Notes under the pieces: generated by a model
The model's database searches: none
Told to the model about the DNA's origin: nothing
Seen by the model: the letters and a program-made list of their open reading frames with translations, nothing else
DNA from: DAHUYF01 sp035623985
GTDB lineage: Bacteria > Pseudomonadota > Alphaproteobacteria > ATCC43930 > CGMCC-115725
Reading direction: 5' to 3'
NCBI GenBank assembly: GCA_035623985.1
Contig: DASPSJ010000043.1
Location: 34,383 to 98,382, forward strand
DNA: 64,000 nucleotides
Shown: piece after piece, positions 42,063 through 50,018 of the stretch
How positions within the stretch are numbered: the first letter of the stretch is position 1
Layout of the letters: each line of letters begins with the position of its first letter
Position numbers and translations under genes: made by a program

Positions 42063-43250
42063 ATGTCGCAAGCCGACCAGGCCGCCTCCGCCACCCTCCC
42101 GTCGTTCCGGCGAAGGACCACAGTCGCGCTGACGCTCCTGCTGGCGCTGGCTTTCGGCGCGGCCGGTAATGCCGCGCAAGCGCAAGCGGTCGCTCCCGAA
42201 GTCACCGTAAGCCCGCCGCTGCTGCGGGAGATCACCGAATGGAATGAGTATACGGGCCAGTTTGCCGCTACCGAATCCGTGGAGATCCGGGCGCGCGTCA
42301 GCGGCTATCTCACCGAGATCCATTTCGAGGATGGGCAGTTCGTCAAAGCGGGCGACCTGCTCTTCGTCATCGACCAGCGGCCTTTCGAGATCGCGCTGGC
42401 CTCGGCGAAGGCGCAGGTCACGCAGCAGACCGCGCGGCTCGACCTCGCCAACCGCCAGCTCGCGCGCGCGGCCGAGCTGCGCCCGCGCGATGTCATTTCC
42501 GCCAGCGCCTATGACGAGCGGCTGGAGGAGTCGCGCGCGGCCACGGGAGCGCTGGAGGCGGCCCAGGCCGCGGTGCGCTCGGCGCAGCTCGACCTTGAGT
42601 TCAGTCGCATCACCGCGCCGATGGCCGGACATATCAGCCGCCACCTAGTCAGCATCGGCAATCTGGTCTTCGGCGGCAACGGCGGCACCACGACGCTGCT
42701 GACGACGATCGTCGCCACCGATCCGATCTATTGCGTCTTCGACCTCAGCGAATCGGACCTGCTGAGTTATCAGCGCGCCGCCGCGCAAGGCCGGCTGGCG
42801 CTGGCCGGGCCTGACGCGCTGCCGCTCGAGGCGCGCCTCTTCGATGAAAAAGGCTGGACGCTCAAGGGACGGCTCAACTTCGTCGAGAACCAGGTCGAGC
42901 CCGGCTCGGGAACGCTGCGGGTGCGCGCCGTCTTCCCCAACCCGGACTCGCGGATCGTTGCCGGACAATTCGCCCGGGTGCGTGCCGCGGCCTCCGAGCC
43001 GCATCAGGCGCTGCTCGTCCCCGACGCCGCCCTCGTCCAGGACCAGTCGCGCAAGCTGCTGATGGTGGTGCGCGAGGACGATACGGTCGAGCCGCGCGTG
43101 GTGCAGCTCGGTCCGCTCAGCGACGGGCTGCGCGTCATCCGCGACGGAATCACGGCGAGGGACCGGGTCATCATCAACGGCACGTTGCGCGCCCGCCCAG
43201 GCGCCAAGGTGACGCCGCATCCGGGCAAGATCGAGCCGGCGGCGTCATAG
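42063..43250 (+). CDS. RND efflux periplasmic adaptor (membrane fusion protein)
   Basis: Adaptor of a tripartite RND efflux pump, 395 residues. It has an N-terminal export signal (TTVALTLLLALAFGAAGNAAQAQ), the lipoyl half-motifs SVEIRARVSGYLTEIHFEDG and FSRITAPMAGHISRHLVSIG around an alpha-hairpin rich in Ala/Gln/Arg, and a beta-barrel part ending LRVIRDGITARDRVIINGTL. The ATG at 42063 has GAGG six bases upstream; an in-frame ATG at 42051 is possible. The permease gene follows after a repeat element. No outer-membrane factor gene is present. Confidence 0.92.
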   Translation: MSQADQAASATLPSFRRRTTVALTLLLALAFGAAGNAAQAQAVAPEVTVSPPLLREITEWNEYTGQFAATESVEIRARVSGYLTEIHFEDGQFVKAGDLLFVIDQRPFEIALASAKAQVTQQTARLDLANRQLARAAELRPRDVISASAYDERLEESRAATGALEAAQAAVRSAQLDLEFSRITAPMAGHISRHLVSIGNLVFGGNGGTTTLLTTIVATDPIYCVFDLSESDLLSYQRAAAQGRLALAGPDALPLEARLFDEKGWTLKGRLNFVENQVEPGSGTLRVRAVFPNPDSRIVAGQFARVRAAASEPHQALLVPDAALVQDQSRKLLMVVREDDTVEPRVVQLGPLSDGLRVIRDGITARDRVIINGTLRARPGAKVTPHPGKIEPAAS

Positions 43251-43296
43251 CGTCTGGAGCCAGAAATGCCTGAGACAGCGCTCAAGATTATCGACT

Positions 43297-43352
43297 CCAC
43301 CTCACCCCAACCCTCTCCGCCCCGAGGGGCCGAGAGGGTTGGGGTGAGGTGG
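43297..43352. repeat. REP-like inverted repeat between RND genes
   Basis: Perfect inverted repeat with 20-base arms at 43297-43316 and 43333-43352 and a 16-base middle that itself folds (gcccc-ga-ggggc). The arm sequence (CCACCTCACCCCAACCCTCT) is of the dispersed palindromic type common in alphaproteobacterial genomes. It lies between the adaptor and permease genes, where it could act as an mRNA stabiliser or partial terminator. The pairing is seen; the role is inferred. Confidence 0.85.
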
Positions 43353-43372
43353 GGCAAGGCACGGATTGCAGT

Positions 43373-43398
43373 AGTCGGTATTAGAAGTCGGTATTAGA
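43373..43398 (+). repeat. Tandem 13-base repeat reaching the permease start codon
   Basis: The unit AGTCGGTATTAGA occurs twice in direct succession, 43373-43385 and 43386-43398. The last A of the second copy is the first base of the permease ATG. No good Shine-Dalgarno is seen between the hairpin and the start, so the repeat may affect translation. Confidence 0.85.
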
Positions 43399-46300
43399 TG
43401 GGCTTCACCCACTTCTTCGTCGACCGGCCGATCTTCGCCGCGGTGCTGTCGATCTTCCTGACGCTGATCGGCGGCGTCGCCTATTTCACCCTGCCGGTGG
43501 CGCAATATCCGGAGATCGCGCCGCCGACCGTGGTCGTCAGCACCAGCTATCCCGGCGCCTCGGCAGAGGTGGTGAGCGAGACCGTGGCGACGCCAATCGA
43601 GCAGGAGCTCAACGGCGTCGACAACATGATCTATATGGTCTCGCAGGCAACCGCCGATGGCAATCTTCAAATCACCGTCAGCTTCTCCCTCAGCACCAAT
43701 CTCGACACCGCGCAGGTGCTGGTGCAGAACCGGCTGGCGATTGCCCAGCCGCGGCTGCCCGACGAGGTGCAGCGGCTTGGCGTCAGCGTGCGCAAGAACT
43801 CGCCGGACCTGATGATGGTCATCCATCTGAGCTCGCCTGACGGATCGCGCGACCAGCTCTACATGTCGAACTACGCTACGCTGCAGATAAAGGACGTGCT
43901 CGCGCGGGTGGACGGCGTCGGCGACGTCCGCATCTTCGGCGCGCGCGACTATTCCATGCGAGTCTGGCTCGATCCCGACCGGCTCGCCGCGCGCAACTTG
44001 ACGGCGGGCGAGGCGGTGGCGGCGTTGCAGGCGCAGAACGTGCAGGTCGCGTCCGGCGTCGTCAACCAGCCGCCCGTGCCGCGGCCGGGAGCGTTCCAGG
44101 TGAATGTCGAGACGCTGGGCCGCCTCATCGACCCCGCGCAATTCGCCGCCATCGTCATCAAGACCGACCCCGACGGCCGCCTCACCCGCGTCAGCGACGT
44201 GGCGCGGGTCGAGCTCGGCGCGCAGGATTACGGCGCCAACAGCTATCTCGACACCAAGCAGGCGACGGCGCTGCTGATCTTCCAGCGTCCCGGCTCCAAC
44301 GCGCTCGCCACCGCCAAGCGGCTGCTGGCGACGATGGACGAGCTTTCCCGGTCCTTTCCCCAGGGGCTGCGCTACGACATCGTCTACAACCCGACGCAGT
44401 TCATCGCCGAATCCGTCCGCGAGCTGATCAAGACCATCTTCGAGGCGGTGGGGCTGGTGGTGGTCGTCGTCATCCTGTTCCTACAGACTTGGCGCGCCTC
44501 GATCATTCCCATCGTGGCGATCCCGGTGTCGCTGGTGGGCACGTTCATCGTGCTCGCCGCCGCCGATTTCTCGATCAACAACCTGACGCTGTTCGGCCTG
44601 GTGCTCGCCGTCGGCATCGTCGTCGACGATGCGATCGTCGTGGTCGAGAACGTCGAGCGCAATCTGCGCCAGGGCATGAGCCCCAAGGAGGCGGCGCATC
44701 GCACCATGGACGAGGTCGGCGTGGCGCTCATCGCCATTGCCCTGGTGCTTTCCGCCGTTTTCATCCCCTCGGCCTTCATTCCAGGGATCACCGGCCAGTT
44801 CTTCCGCCAGTTCGCGGTAACGATCGCCACCGCCACGCTGATCTCCTGCTTCGTCTCGCTGACCTTGAGCCCGGCGCTCTGCGCGCTGCTGTTCAAGCCG
44901 CATGAACAGCACCCACCGGCGGGCGCGCCGCTGACGCGCCCGCTGCGCGCTTTCTTCAGCGGCTTCAATGCCGGTTTCGACCGGCTGTCCTCGGGCTATG
45001 GCGGGCTCACCCGCAGGATCACCCGCATTGCGGTGCCGATGATGGTGGTCTATGCCGGTCTCATCGGCCTCACCGGCTTCGAATTCGCGCGCGCCCCGAG
45101 CGGCTTCATTCCGCAGGCCGACCAGGGCTATCTCATCACCGTCATCAGCCTGCCGCCCGGCGCCTCGCTGGCGCGCACCGATGCGGTGGTGCGCCGCGTC
45201 GCCGGCATCATGCTCGAGACGCCGGGCATTGCCCACGCGGTGCCCTTTGCCGGGCTCGACGGCGCCACCTTCACCAACGCGCCCAATGCCGGCACCGTCT
45301 TCGCCTCGCTGGCGCCCTTTCCCGAGCGCGTCGCCCAGGGCCTTTCGGCCGACCGCATCCTGGGCGATCTGCGCCGGCGCCTCGGCGCGATCGAGGAAGC
45401 CTTCATCATCACCATTCCGCCGCCGCCGGTGCGCGGCATCGGCAATGCCGGCGGCTTCAAGATGATGGTGCAGGACAAGCGCGGCCGCGGCCTCGTGGCG
45501 CTCGACGCCGCGACCCAGGAGCTGGTGGCGGCGGCCAACCGCACGCCGGGGCTGGTCGGCGTGTTCTCGCTCTTCAACACGCGCACGCCCAAGCTCTACG
45601 CCGATATCGATCGCGCGCGCGCCGAAATGCTCGGCGTTTCCGCCGAAAAGGTGTTCGAGACTTTCGAGGTCTATCTCGGCTCGGCCTTCGTCAACGAGTT
45701 CAACTATCTCGGCCGCACCTACCGCGTCACCGCCCAGGCCGACGGCCCTTTCCGCCAGGACATCCGCGCCATCGCCAATTACAAGACCCGCAACGACAAG
45801 GGCGAGATGGTGCCGATCGGCTCGGTGGCGAGCTTCCGCGACATCACCGGGCCTTACCGGGTGGCTCGTTACGACCTCTATCCCGCCGCCGAAATCCAGG
45901 GCAATACCGCGCCCGGCGAGTCGACGGGCCAGGCGCTGGCGGCGATGGAGCAGCTCGCCGCCGAGCATCTGCCGGAAGGCTTCGGCTATGAATGGACCGA
46001 GCTTGCCTATCAGGAAAAGCTCGCCGGCGGCGCCGGCTTTCTCGTCTTCGCCGCTTCGGTGGTCTTCGTCTTCCTGGTGCTCGCCGCGCAATATGAGAGC
46101 TGGGCGCTGCCGCTCGCCATCGTGCTGATCGTGCCGATGTGCCTGCTCGCGGCGATGAGCGGGCTCAGCCTGCGCGGCATCGACGTCAACATCCTGGCCC
46201 AGGTCGGCTTCGTCGTGCTGGTGGGCCTCGCGGCCAAGAACGCGATCCTGATCGTCGAATTCGCGCGTCAGGCGGAAGCGAACGGCGCGGACCGCTTCCA

Positions 46301-46550
46301 GGCGGCGGCGCAGGCGGCGCGGACCCGGCTGCGGCCGATCCTGATGACCTCCTTCGCCTTCATTCTCGGCGTGGTGCCGCTGGCCGTCGCCAGCGGCGCC
46401 GGCGCCGAGATGCGGCAGTCGCTGGGCACCACCGTGTTCTTCGGCATGCTCGGCGTTACCTTCTTCGGCCTGATCTTCACGCCGGCCTTTTATGTCATCA
46501 TTCGCGGCCTGCTGGGGTCGCGCGCCGCGGCGGCGCGGAGCGAGCCCTGA
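43398..46550 (+). CDS. RND multidrug efflux permease (HAE1 family)
   Basis: Inner-membrane proton-driven efflux pump of the AcrB/MexB family, 1050 residues, the normal length. It opens FFVDRPIFAAVLSIFLTLIG and shows the TM4 motif GLVLAVGIVVDDAIVVVENV, with the Asp pair for proton relay, the later LAAQYESWALPLAIVLIVPM, and GLAAKNAILIVEFARQ. It forms an operon with the adaptor at 42063. A large antisense frame covers it but is not a gene. Substrate unknown. Confidence 0.95.
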   Translation: MGFTHFFVDRPIFAAVLSIFLTLIGGVAYFTLPVAQYPEIAPPTVVVSTSYPGASAEVVSETVATPIEQELNGVDNMIYMVSQATADGNLQITVSFSLSTNLDTAQVLVQNRLAIAQPRLPDEVQRLGVSVRKNSPDLMMVIHLSSPDGSRDQLYMSNYATLQIKDVLARVDGVGDVRIFGARDYSMRVWLDPDRLAARNLTAGEAVAALQAQNVQVASGVVNQPPVPRPGAFQVNVETLGRLIDPAQFAAIVIKTDPDGRLTRVSDVARVELGAQDYGANSYLDTKQATALLIFQRPGSNALATAKRLLATMDELSRSFPQGLRYDIVYNPTQFIAESVRELIKTIFEAVGLVVVVVILFLQTWRASIIPIVAIPVSLVGTFIVLAAADFSINNLTLFGLVLAVGIVVDDAIVVVENVERNLRQGMSPKEAAHRTMDEVGVALIAIALVLSAVFIPSAFIPGITGQFFRQFAVTIATATLISCFVSLTLSPALCALLFKPHEQHPPAGAPLTRPLRAFFSGFNAGFDRLSSGYGGLTRRITRIAVPMMVVYAGLIGLTGFEFARAPSGFIPQADQGYLITVISLPPGASLARTDAVVRRVAGIMLETPGIAHAVPFAGLDGATFTNAPNAGTVFASLAPFPERVAQGLSADRILGDLRRRLGAIEEAFIITIPPPPVRGIGNAGGFKMMVQDKRGRGLVALDAATQELVAAANRTPGLVGVFSLFNTRTPKLYADIDRARAEMLGVSAEKVFETFEVYLGSAFVNEFNYLGRTYRVTAQADGPFRQDIRAIANYKTRNDKGEMVPIGSVASFRDITGPYRVARYDLYPAAEIQGNTAPGESTGQALAAMEQLAAEHLPEGFGYEWTELAYQEKLAGGAGFLVFAASVVFVFLVLAAQYESWALPLAIVLIVPMCLLAAMSGLSLRGIDVNILAQVGFVVLVGLAAKNAILIVEFARQAEANGADRFQAAAQAARTRLRPILMTSFAFILGVVPLAVASGAGAEMRQSLGTTVFFGMLGVTFFGLIFTPAFYVIIRGLLGSRAAAARSEP

Positions 46551-46622
46551 CCGAGATTTGCCGGAGCGGCGGCGGAGCATCATGATGGCTTGACGCATGT
46601 CAGATCCGGAAGGGAAAAGCAG

Positions 46623-47576
46623 ATGCTGATCGGTTTCGAGATGCCGATACGGGGCGCGCTGGCGACGCCCGAGACCATCGCGCGGCTCGCCGTCGAGGGC
46701 GAGGCGATGGGTTACGGGCATGCGAGCTTCAGCGACCATATCGTCATCCCGACCGATATTCGCGCGCGCTATCCCTATGCCGAGACCGGCGAATTCCCGG
46801 CGCAGGGGCGCGGCAACTGGTACGAGCAGCTCACCACCATGGCCTTCGTCGCGGCCAAGACCTCGCGCCTCCGGCTCGTCACTTCCGTCATGGTGGTGCC
46901 GTATCGCCCGGCGGTGCTCGCCGCCAAGGTGCTGGCGACGATCGATCTGCTGTCGGGGGGCAGGCTGACCGTCGGCTGCGGCGCCGGCTGGCTCGCGGAG
47001 GAGTTCGCGGCTCTCGGCACGCCGCCCTTTGCCGAGCGCGGCGCGGTCGCCGACGAGTATCTCGCGGCGTTCCGCGCGCTCTGGACCATGGAGAAGCCCC
47101 GCTTCGACGGGCGCTATGTCCGCTTTGCCGACGTCGTCTTCGCGCCGAAGCCGGCGCAGCAGCCGCATCCGCCGCTCTGGGTCGGCGGGGAAAGCGGGCC
47201 GGCGCTGCGCCGCGCCGCGCGGCTGGGCAATGGCTGGTACCCGATCGGCTCCAATCCGAGCCATCCGCTCGACACGCTGACGCGCTATCGCGCGGCGGTC
47301 GAGCGGCTGCGCGCGCTCGCCCGCGAGGCCGGGCGCGATCCCGCCGAGATCGCGCTCGCCTATCGCTGTGCGCGCCACGGCGGCGCTGCCGAAGAAGCTG
47401 CGGGCAGCGGCGAGCGGCGGCTCTTTTCCGGCGGCGCTGCGGAGATCGTCGGCGACCTCCGCGCCTTCCGCGATCTCGGCGTCGCTTCCGTCGATTTCGC
47501 GCTGGGCGGTGCGACGCCGGAGGCCTCGCTCGAGCGGATGAAGCGGTTCCGCGACGAGGTGATGGCGCGGGTGTAA
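46623..47576 (+). CDS. Luciferase-like (LLM) flavin-dependent oxidoreductase
   Basis: A 317-residue bacterial-luciferase-fold oxidoreductase of the F420/FMN-dependent class. Family marks are the N-terminal FEMPIRGALATPETIARLAV, YGHASFSDHIVIP, LVTSVMVVPYRPAVLAAK, LTVGCGAGWLAEEF and PLWVGGESGPALRRAARLG. The ATG at 46623 follows GGAAGGG. Whether it uses FMN or F420 cannot be told; no F420 genes are seen. It follows the RND pump on the same strand after 72 bases but need not belong to it. Confidence 0.88.
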   Translation: MLIGFEMPIRGALATPETIARLAVEGEAMGYGHASFSDHIVIPTDIRARYPYAETGEFPAQGRGNWYEQLTTMAFVAAKTSRLRLVTSVMVVPYRPAVLAAKVLATIDLLSGGRLTVGCGAGWLAEEFAALGTPPFAERGAVADEYLAAFRALWTMEKPRFDGRYVRFADVVFAPKPAQQPHPPLWVGGESGPALRRAARLGNGWYPIGSNPSHPLDTLTRYRAAVERLRALAREAGRDPAEIALAYRCARHGGAAEEAAGSGERRLFSGGAAEIVGDLRAFRDLGVASVDFALGGATPEASLERMKRFRDEVMARV

Positions 47577-47639
47577 GGCGGCTGGGCGCCGCCGCCGCGC
47601 CGTCCCTCGCGGAGCGCGGCAGGAGGGCGCCTCCACCCC

Positions 47640-47653
47640 TTGATCCAGATCAA
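47640..47653. promoter_or_regulatory. FNR/FixK-type box
   Basis: TTGATCCAGATCAA matches the TTGAT-N4-ATCAA consensus of FNR/FixK regulators. It is centred about 68 bases upstream of the ATG of the DUF6455 gene, a normal activator distance. It is nearly the same as the box above the hydrogenase operon, differing by one spacer base (CCAG against CTAG). Confidence 0.75.
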
Positions 47654-47714
47654 TGTCCGCCGACGGAGTTGATCGGATGATAAATTCGCGTCCGGCAGCA
47701 GGGAGGGTCCGAAG

Positions 47715-48188
47715 ATGGCGGATTCGTCTGGATCGACGGCTCGCGGATGGGTCGGCAAGGCATTGGCCTCTCTTGCGCGGCTGCCCGACTCGATGGTGCT
47801 GGCGGTCGACGGTTGGCGCGAGCGGTCGCGGCTGCGGCGCGAGCTGGACACGCTCTGCAGGCACGGCGATCTCGAGCGCACGCTGGCCGACAGCAGCATC
47901 GCTCCCAGCGACCTGCCGCGGCTCATGCGGGCGCATCCGCGCACGCTCCGGCAATTGGCCGAGATGATGCAACTCCTGGGCATCGACCGCGCGGCGCTGG
48001 CGCGCGACGGCGCCGTGGCGCAGGCATTGCGCGCCATCGAATGGCAGTGCGGTGAATGCGCCGACTGGCGCGCCTGCCGCGCCTGGCTTGCCTCGCCCGA
48101 TGCGGCGGAAAGCCATCGCGAGTTCTGCCCCAATGCCGAGGCGTTCGTTCAGTTGCGCGCCGCCGCAACGCCGACGCAAGAGGCGTGA
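47715..48188 (+). CDS. DUF6455-like cysteine-motif protein
   Basis: A 157-residue cytosolic protein. The C-terminal half holds a conserved cysteine pattern: IEWQCGECADWRACRAWLA followed by EFCPNAEAF, typical of DUF6455 proteins of alphaproteobacteria. The N-terminal half is helical with LDTLCRHGDLERTLAD and a histidine-rich turn. Function unknown; four clustered cysteines suggest metal or redox binding. The FNR-type box at 47640 upstream suggests induction at low oxygen. Confidence 0.75.
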   Translation: MADSSGSTARGWVGKALASLARLPDSMVLAVDGWRERSRLRRELDTLCRHGDLERTLADSSIAPSDLPRLMRAHPRTLRQLAEMMQLLGIDRAALARDGAVAQALRAIEWQCGECADWRACRAWLASPDAAESHREFCPNAEAFVQLRAAATPTQEA

Positions 48189-48562
48189 GACCGCGGCGGC
48201 CGCGCTTCGCGCGACAAAGGACGCCCGGCGGAAAATGAACTGATCGCAGCGGTCGACGACCCGCACAGCGCCGGGCGGGGCTCGGCGCGGTGCGCCGTCG
48301 CATTTTCAGGCGGTGACCGACCGAGGCGAAAGCCGCGAGACCGGATCGCGGCGGCATCCTGCTTCGCTTGCCGTCGAAATGATGTGGATAACTGCCGCCG
48401 TGCCGTGATTTTGCACGCTGGCGCGCTTGACGCCGCCGCGCAATGCAAGATAGCGTCGAAACGGTGGCTCCTCCTCATTCCGAGCAGCTATCGCTGGCGA
48501 AGAGGCGCCATCAGAGAGGTAAAGAGGCCTCTGCGATCCAATCACGAGTGGAGGATCCATGA
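48189..48562. other. Intergenic region without recognised gene
   Basis: About 374 bases between the DUF6455 gene and a small coiled-coil gene. Base composition drops in GC towards 48380-48560. Short frames on both strands lack support. It contains the GGAGG at 48550-48554 that serves the next gene. I see no RNA gene or repeat. Confidence 0.4.
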
Positions 48563-48784
48563 ATGGCCGATGACGATGCAAAATCAGAGTTGGAGTTGAT
48601 CAAACAGCTTGGCGATAGGATGAAGACTCTCGTCAAGCTGAGTTCGGACCACGTCAAGCAACTGGCCGAGAGGAGCGCCCTCTTGGCAAGGATGCACGCC
48701 GAAGCGGTTGCTCAATTCAGCCGCAGCGTCGAGTTGGCCGAGAGGATCTCTGAAAGGATCCAGGCCAGACTCGCCAGTAGCTGA
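48563..48784 (+). CDS. Small helical coiled-coil protein
   Basis: A 73-residue, strongly helical protein with heptad-like spacing throughout (ELELIKQLGDRMKTLVKLSS, VELAERISERIQARLASS), no cysteines and no signal. The ATG at 48563 has GGAGG eight bases upstream. GC is a little lower than in neighbouring genes. No family is recognised; short helical proteins of this kind are often regulators or structural partners. Confidence 0.55.
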   Translation: MADDDAKSELELIKQLGDRMKTLVKLSSDHVKQLAERSALLARMHAEAVAQFSRSVELAERISERIQARLASS

Positions 48785-49100
48785 GCGCTTCGGTTCGCGC
48801 CGCCATCGCCCGCAGACCCAGCCGGGGCGGCTGGCCGCGATCGCAAGGTCTCAACCCCAGCAGCGAGACCAGTCGTGATCGCAGAAGGCGCGAGAGAGGA
48901 CCATGGTATGCGGCTTCGCCGGCCCCAGCACGGCGCCGCGGCGTACCGCGGAGATGAAGACGGGAATGCGCCGTCCGGAATCCCAGCGCCCGGATGGCAG
49001 TTCCCGTCGATCGAGCGTCGATCGTGATCGCCTGTCCCAGCCGGTCGATCGCAGGAGAGCGGATGTCGAGGTAGACCATTGTCGCAAGCAGCGCGATTTC
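48785..49100. other. Region with broken coding traces
   Basis: About 316 bases upstream of the tRNA 5' half. On the minus strand two different frames each give a short plausible stretch (LGQAITIDARSTG in one, ELPSGRWDSGRRIPVFISAV in another), as if a small gene had been broken by a frame change. No family is recognised and no clear start exists. It may be decayed DNA at the edge of an island. Confidence 0.3.
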
Positions 49101-49384
49101 GCGCCCGTAGCTCAATGGCAGAGGGGGGGACCTAATAGGTGGGGATCGAGTGGCTGAGCAATTGCAAGTCGCGGACGCAAGTTCGACACGCTGACGGCCG
49201 CTGGGGGCAGTGAACGTGGTCGGCTTGCAGCCTCTCCGCAATCGGCGCTTCGATGCACGACGGTGCTTCGGGGTCCGGTCGTGCGGGAGGTTTGGCCAGC
49301 TTGGTCCCGAGCCGACCGGTCAACTCCGAGAGCAACGGCCTCCTAAGCCGTCGGTTGCGGGTTCGAATCCCGTCGGGCGTACCA
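49101..49384 (+). tRNA. tRNA-Arg(CCT) gene interrupted in the D-arm
   Basis: The 5' half at 49101-49119 reads GCGCCCGTAGCTCAATGGC: acceptor strand, T8/A9, D-stem and the GG of the D-loop. The 3' half at 49329-49384 holds the other D-stem strand, an anticodon stem-loop with loop CTCCTAA (anticodon CCT at 49342-49344), a T-arm with TTCGAAT, and CGGGCGT plus ACCA. All seven acceptor pairs form, with one G-U. Joined, the halves give a normal 75-base tRNA. Between them are about 209 bases bordered by AGAG on both sides (49120-49123 and 49329-49332). This could be a broken gene, an intron-like element or an insertion. Confidence 0.65.
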
Positions 49385-49420
49385 ATTTCGCGAAACCCAC
49401 GGAAGAAAGGCGAGGAGCCC

Positions 49421-49570
49421 ATGGCCAAGAATGACACCGATGTCGTAGAGCCCTCCACCAAAGAGACCAAGCCCTACGAAAAGCCCGAGATCAAGACGCT
49501 CAACCAGCGCGACGTCGTGCGCGCCGTCAGCAAGGGAGCAAAGTTCCCGGCCCGCGGCTTCGCGGGCTGA
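49421..49570 (+). CDS. Putative RiPP precursor peptide
   Basis: A 49-residue peptide that starts 37 bases after the tRNA CCA. The leader is charged (MAKNDTDVVEPSTKETK), followed by PYEKPEIKTL with a YxxP motif of the sort bound by PqqD-type recognition domains in lasso and related leaders, then a basic core-like end NQRDVVRAVSKGAKFPARGF-AG with no cysteine. The ATG has a GAGGAG site. The next genes are PqqD, two radical SAM enzymes, a kinase-like protein and a synthetase-like protein, and a strong hairpin follows it. Precursor status is inferred from size, motif and context. Confidence 0.75.
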   Translation: MAKNDTDVVEPSTKETKPYEKPEIKTLNQRDVVRAVSKGAKFPARGFAG

Positions 49571-49577
49571 GACGACC

Positions 49578-49632
49578 GGGTCCCGGACGGCGAAGGCTCT
49601 CGTGCGGGCGAGAGCCTTCCCGTCCGGGACCC
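49578..49632. terminator. Long hairpin between precursor and modification genes
   Basis: Arms at 49578-49602 and 49609-49632 pair over 24 bases with one bulged C and a six-base loop (TGCGGG). It begins eight bases after the precursor stop. There is no T-run, so it may act as a partial terminator or mRNA stabiliser that keeps precursor levels above the enzymes, as is common in peptide operons. Pairing is seen; role is inferred. Confidence 0.7.
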
Positions 49633-49721
49633 GCGCTCGCCGGAAAGGCGATGCGCCGGGCGAAGACCCGGCAGCGGAACCAATCATACGAACGCCGCCG
49701 AGACGCGGGGGAGGCTGCGAC

Positions 49722-50018
49722 ATGACGGCGCCAGAACCGGTGCAGAGGTCCTATCCGTGCCGCAGCGACAGCGTGCAGGCGCGTCGGGTTGGAGCGGACA
49801 CTCTCGTCCTGCATATGCTGTTGAAGCAGTATCACGTTCTGAACCACGTCGCGGGACGCATCTGGGAGCTTGCCGATGGCAGCCGCTCGGATGACGAGAT
49901 CGCCGCCGCCTTGGCCGAGGAATTCGCCATCGACGGGGCTTCGGCCCGCCAGGACGTCGCCAGCACGCTGGAAGCGCTGGCGGCGTTGCGCGTCATCGAG
50001 CTGAGGCCGGCGCCGTGA
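49722..50018 (+). CDS. PqqD-family peptide chaperone
   Basis: A 98-residue stand-alone PqqD-like protein (RiPP recognition element). It has the family plan: LHMLLKQYHVLNHVAGRIWE, then LADGSRSDDEIAAALAEEFA and a final helix DVASTLEALAALRVIEL. It would bind the precursor leader and present it to the modifying enzymes. ATG at 49722 has a GGGGGAGG site; the stop overlaps the radical SAM start (GTGA). Confidence 0.88.
   Translation: MTAPEPVQRSYPCRSDSVQARRVGADTLVLHMLLKQYHVLNHVAGRIWELADGSRSDDEIAAALAEEFAIDGASARQDVASTLEALAALRVIELRPAP

Noticed and set aside
44481..48266. Very long minus-strand open frame (1261 codons) opposite the RND permease and LLM gene
   Set aside because: It is an antisense shadow: its product is rich in His/Arg/Asp/Gly without domains, while the plus strand encodes clear RND and LLM proteins. 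High GC makes such stop-free antisense frames common.
49101..49200. A complete, separate tRNA starting at 49101
   Set aside because: After the D-arm no anticodon stem-loop or T-arm with pairing stems can be built; the GTTCGAC at 49181 is not flanked by matching T-stem strands. The acceptor pairs only with the distant 3' half.
49120..49328. Group I intron in the tRNA
   Set aside because: The length is right for tRNA group I introns, but the site is the D-arm rather than the anticodon loop and I could not find the conserved core pairing with a GACTA-like P7 strand. Kept only as an intervening sequence of unknown type.
49421..49570. Lasso peptide precursor
   Set aside because: The YxxP leader motif and PqqD partner are lasso-like, but there is no asparagine-synthase-like cyclase or B2 protease gene; two radical SAM enzymes are present instead.
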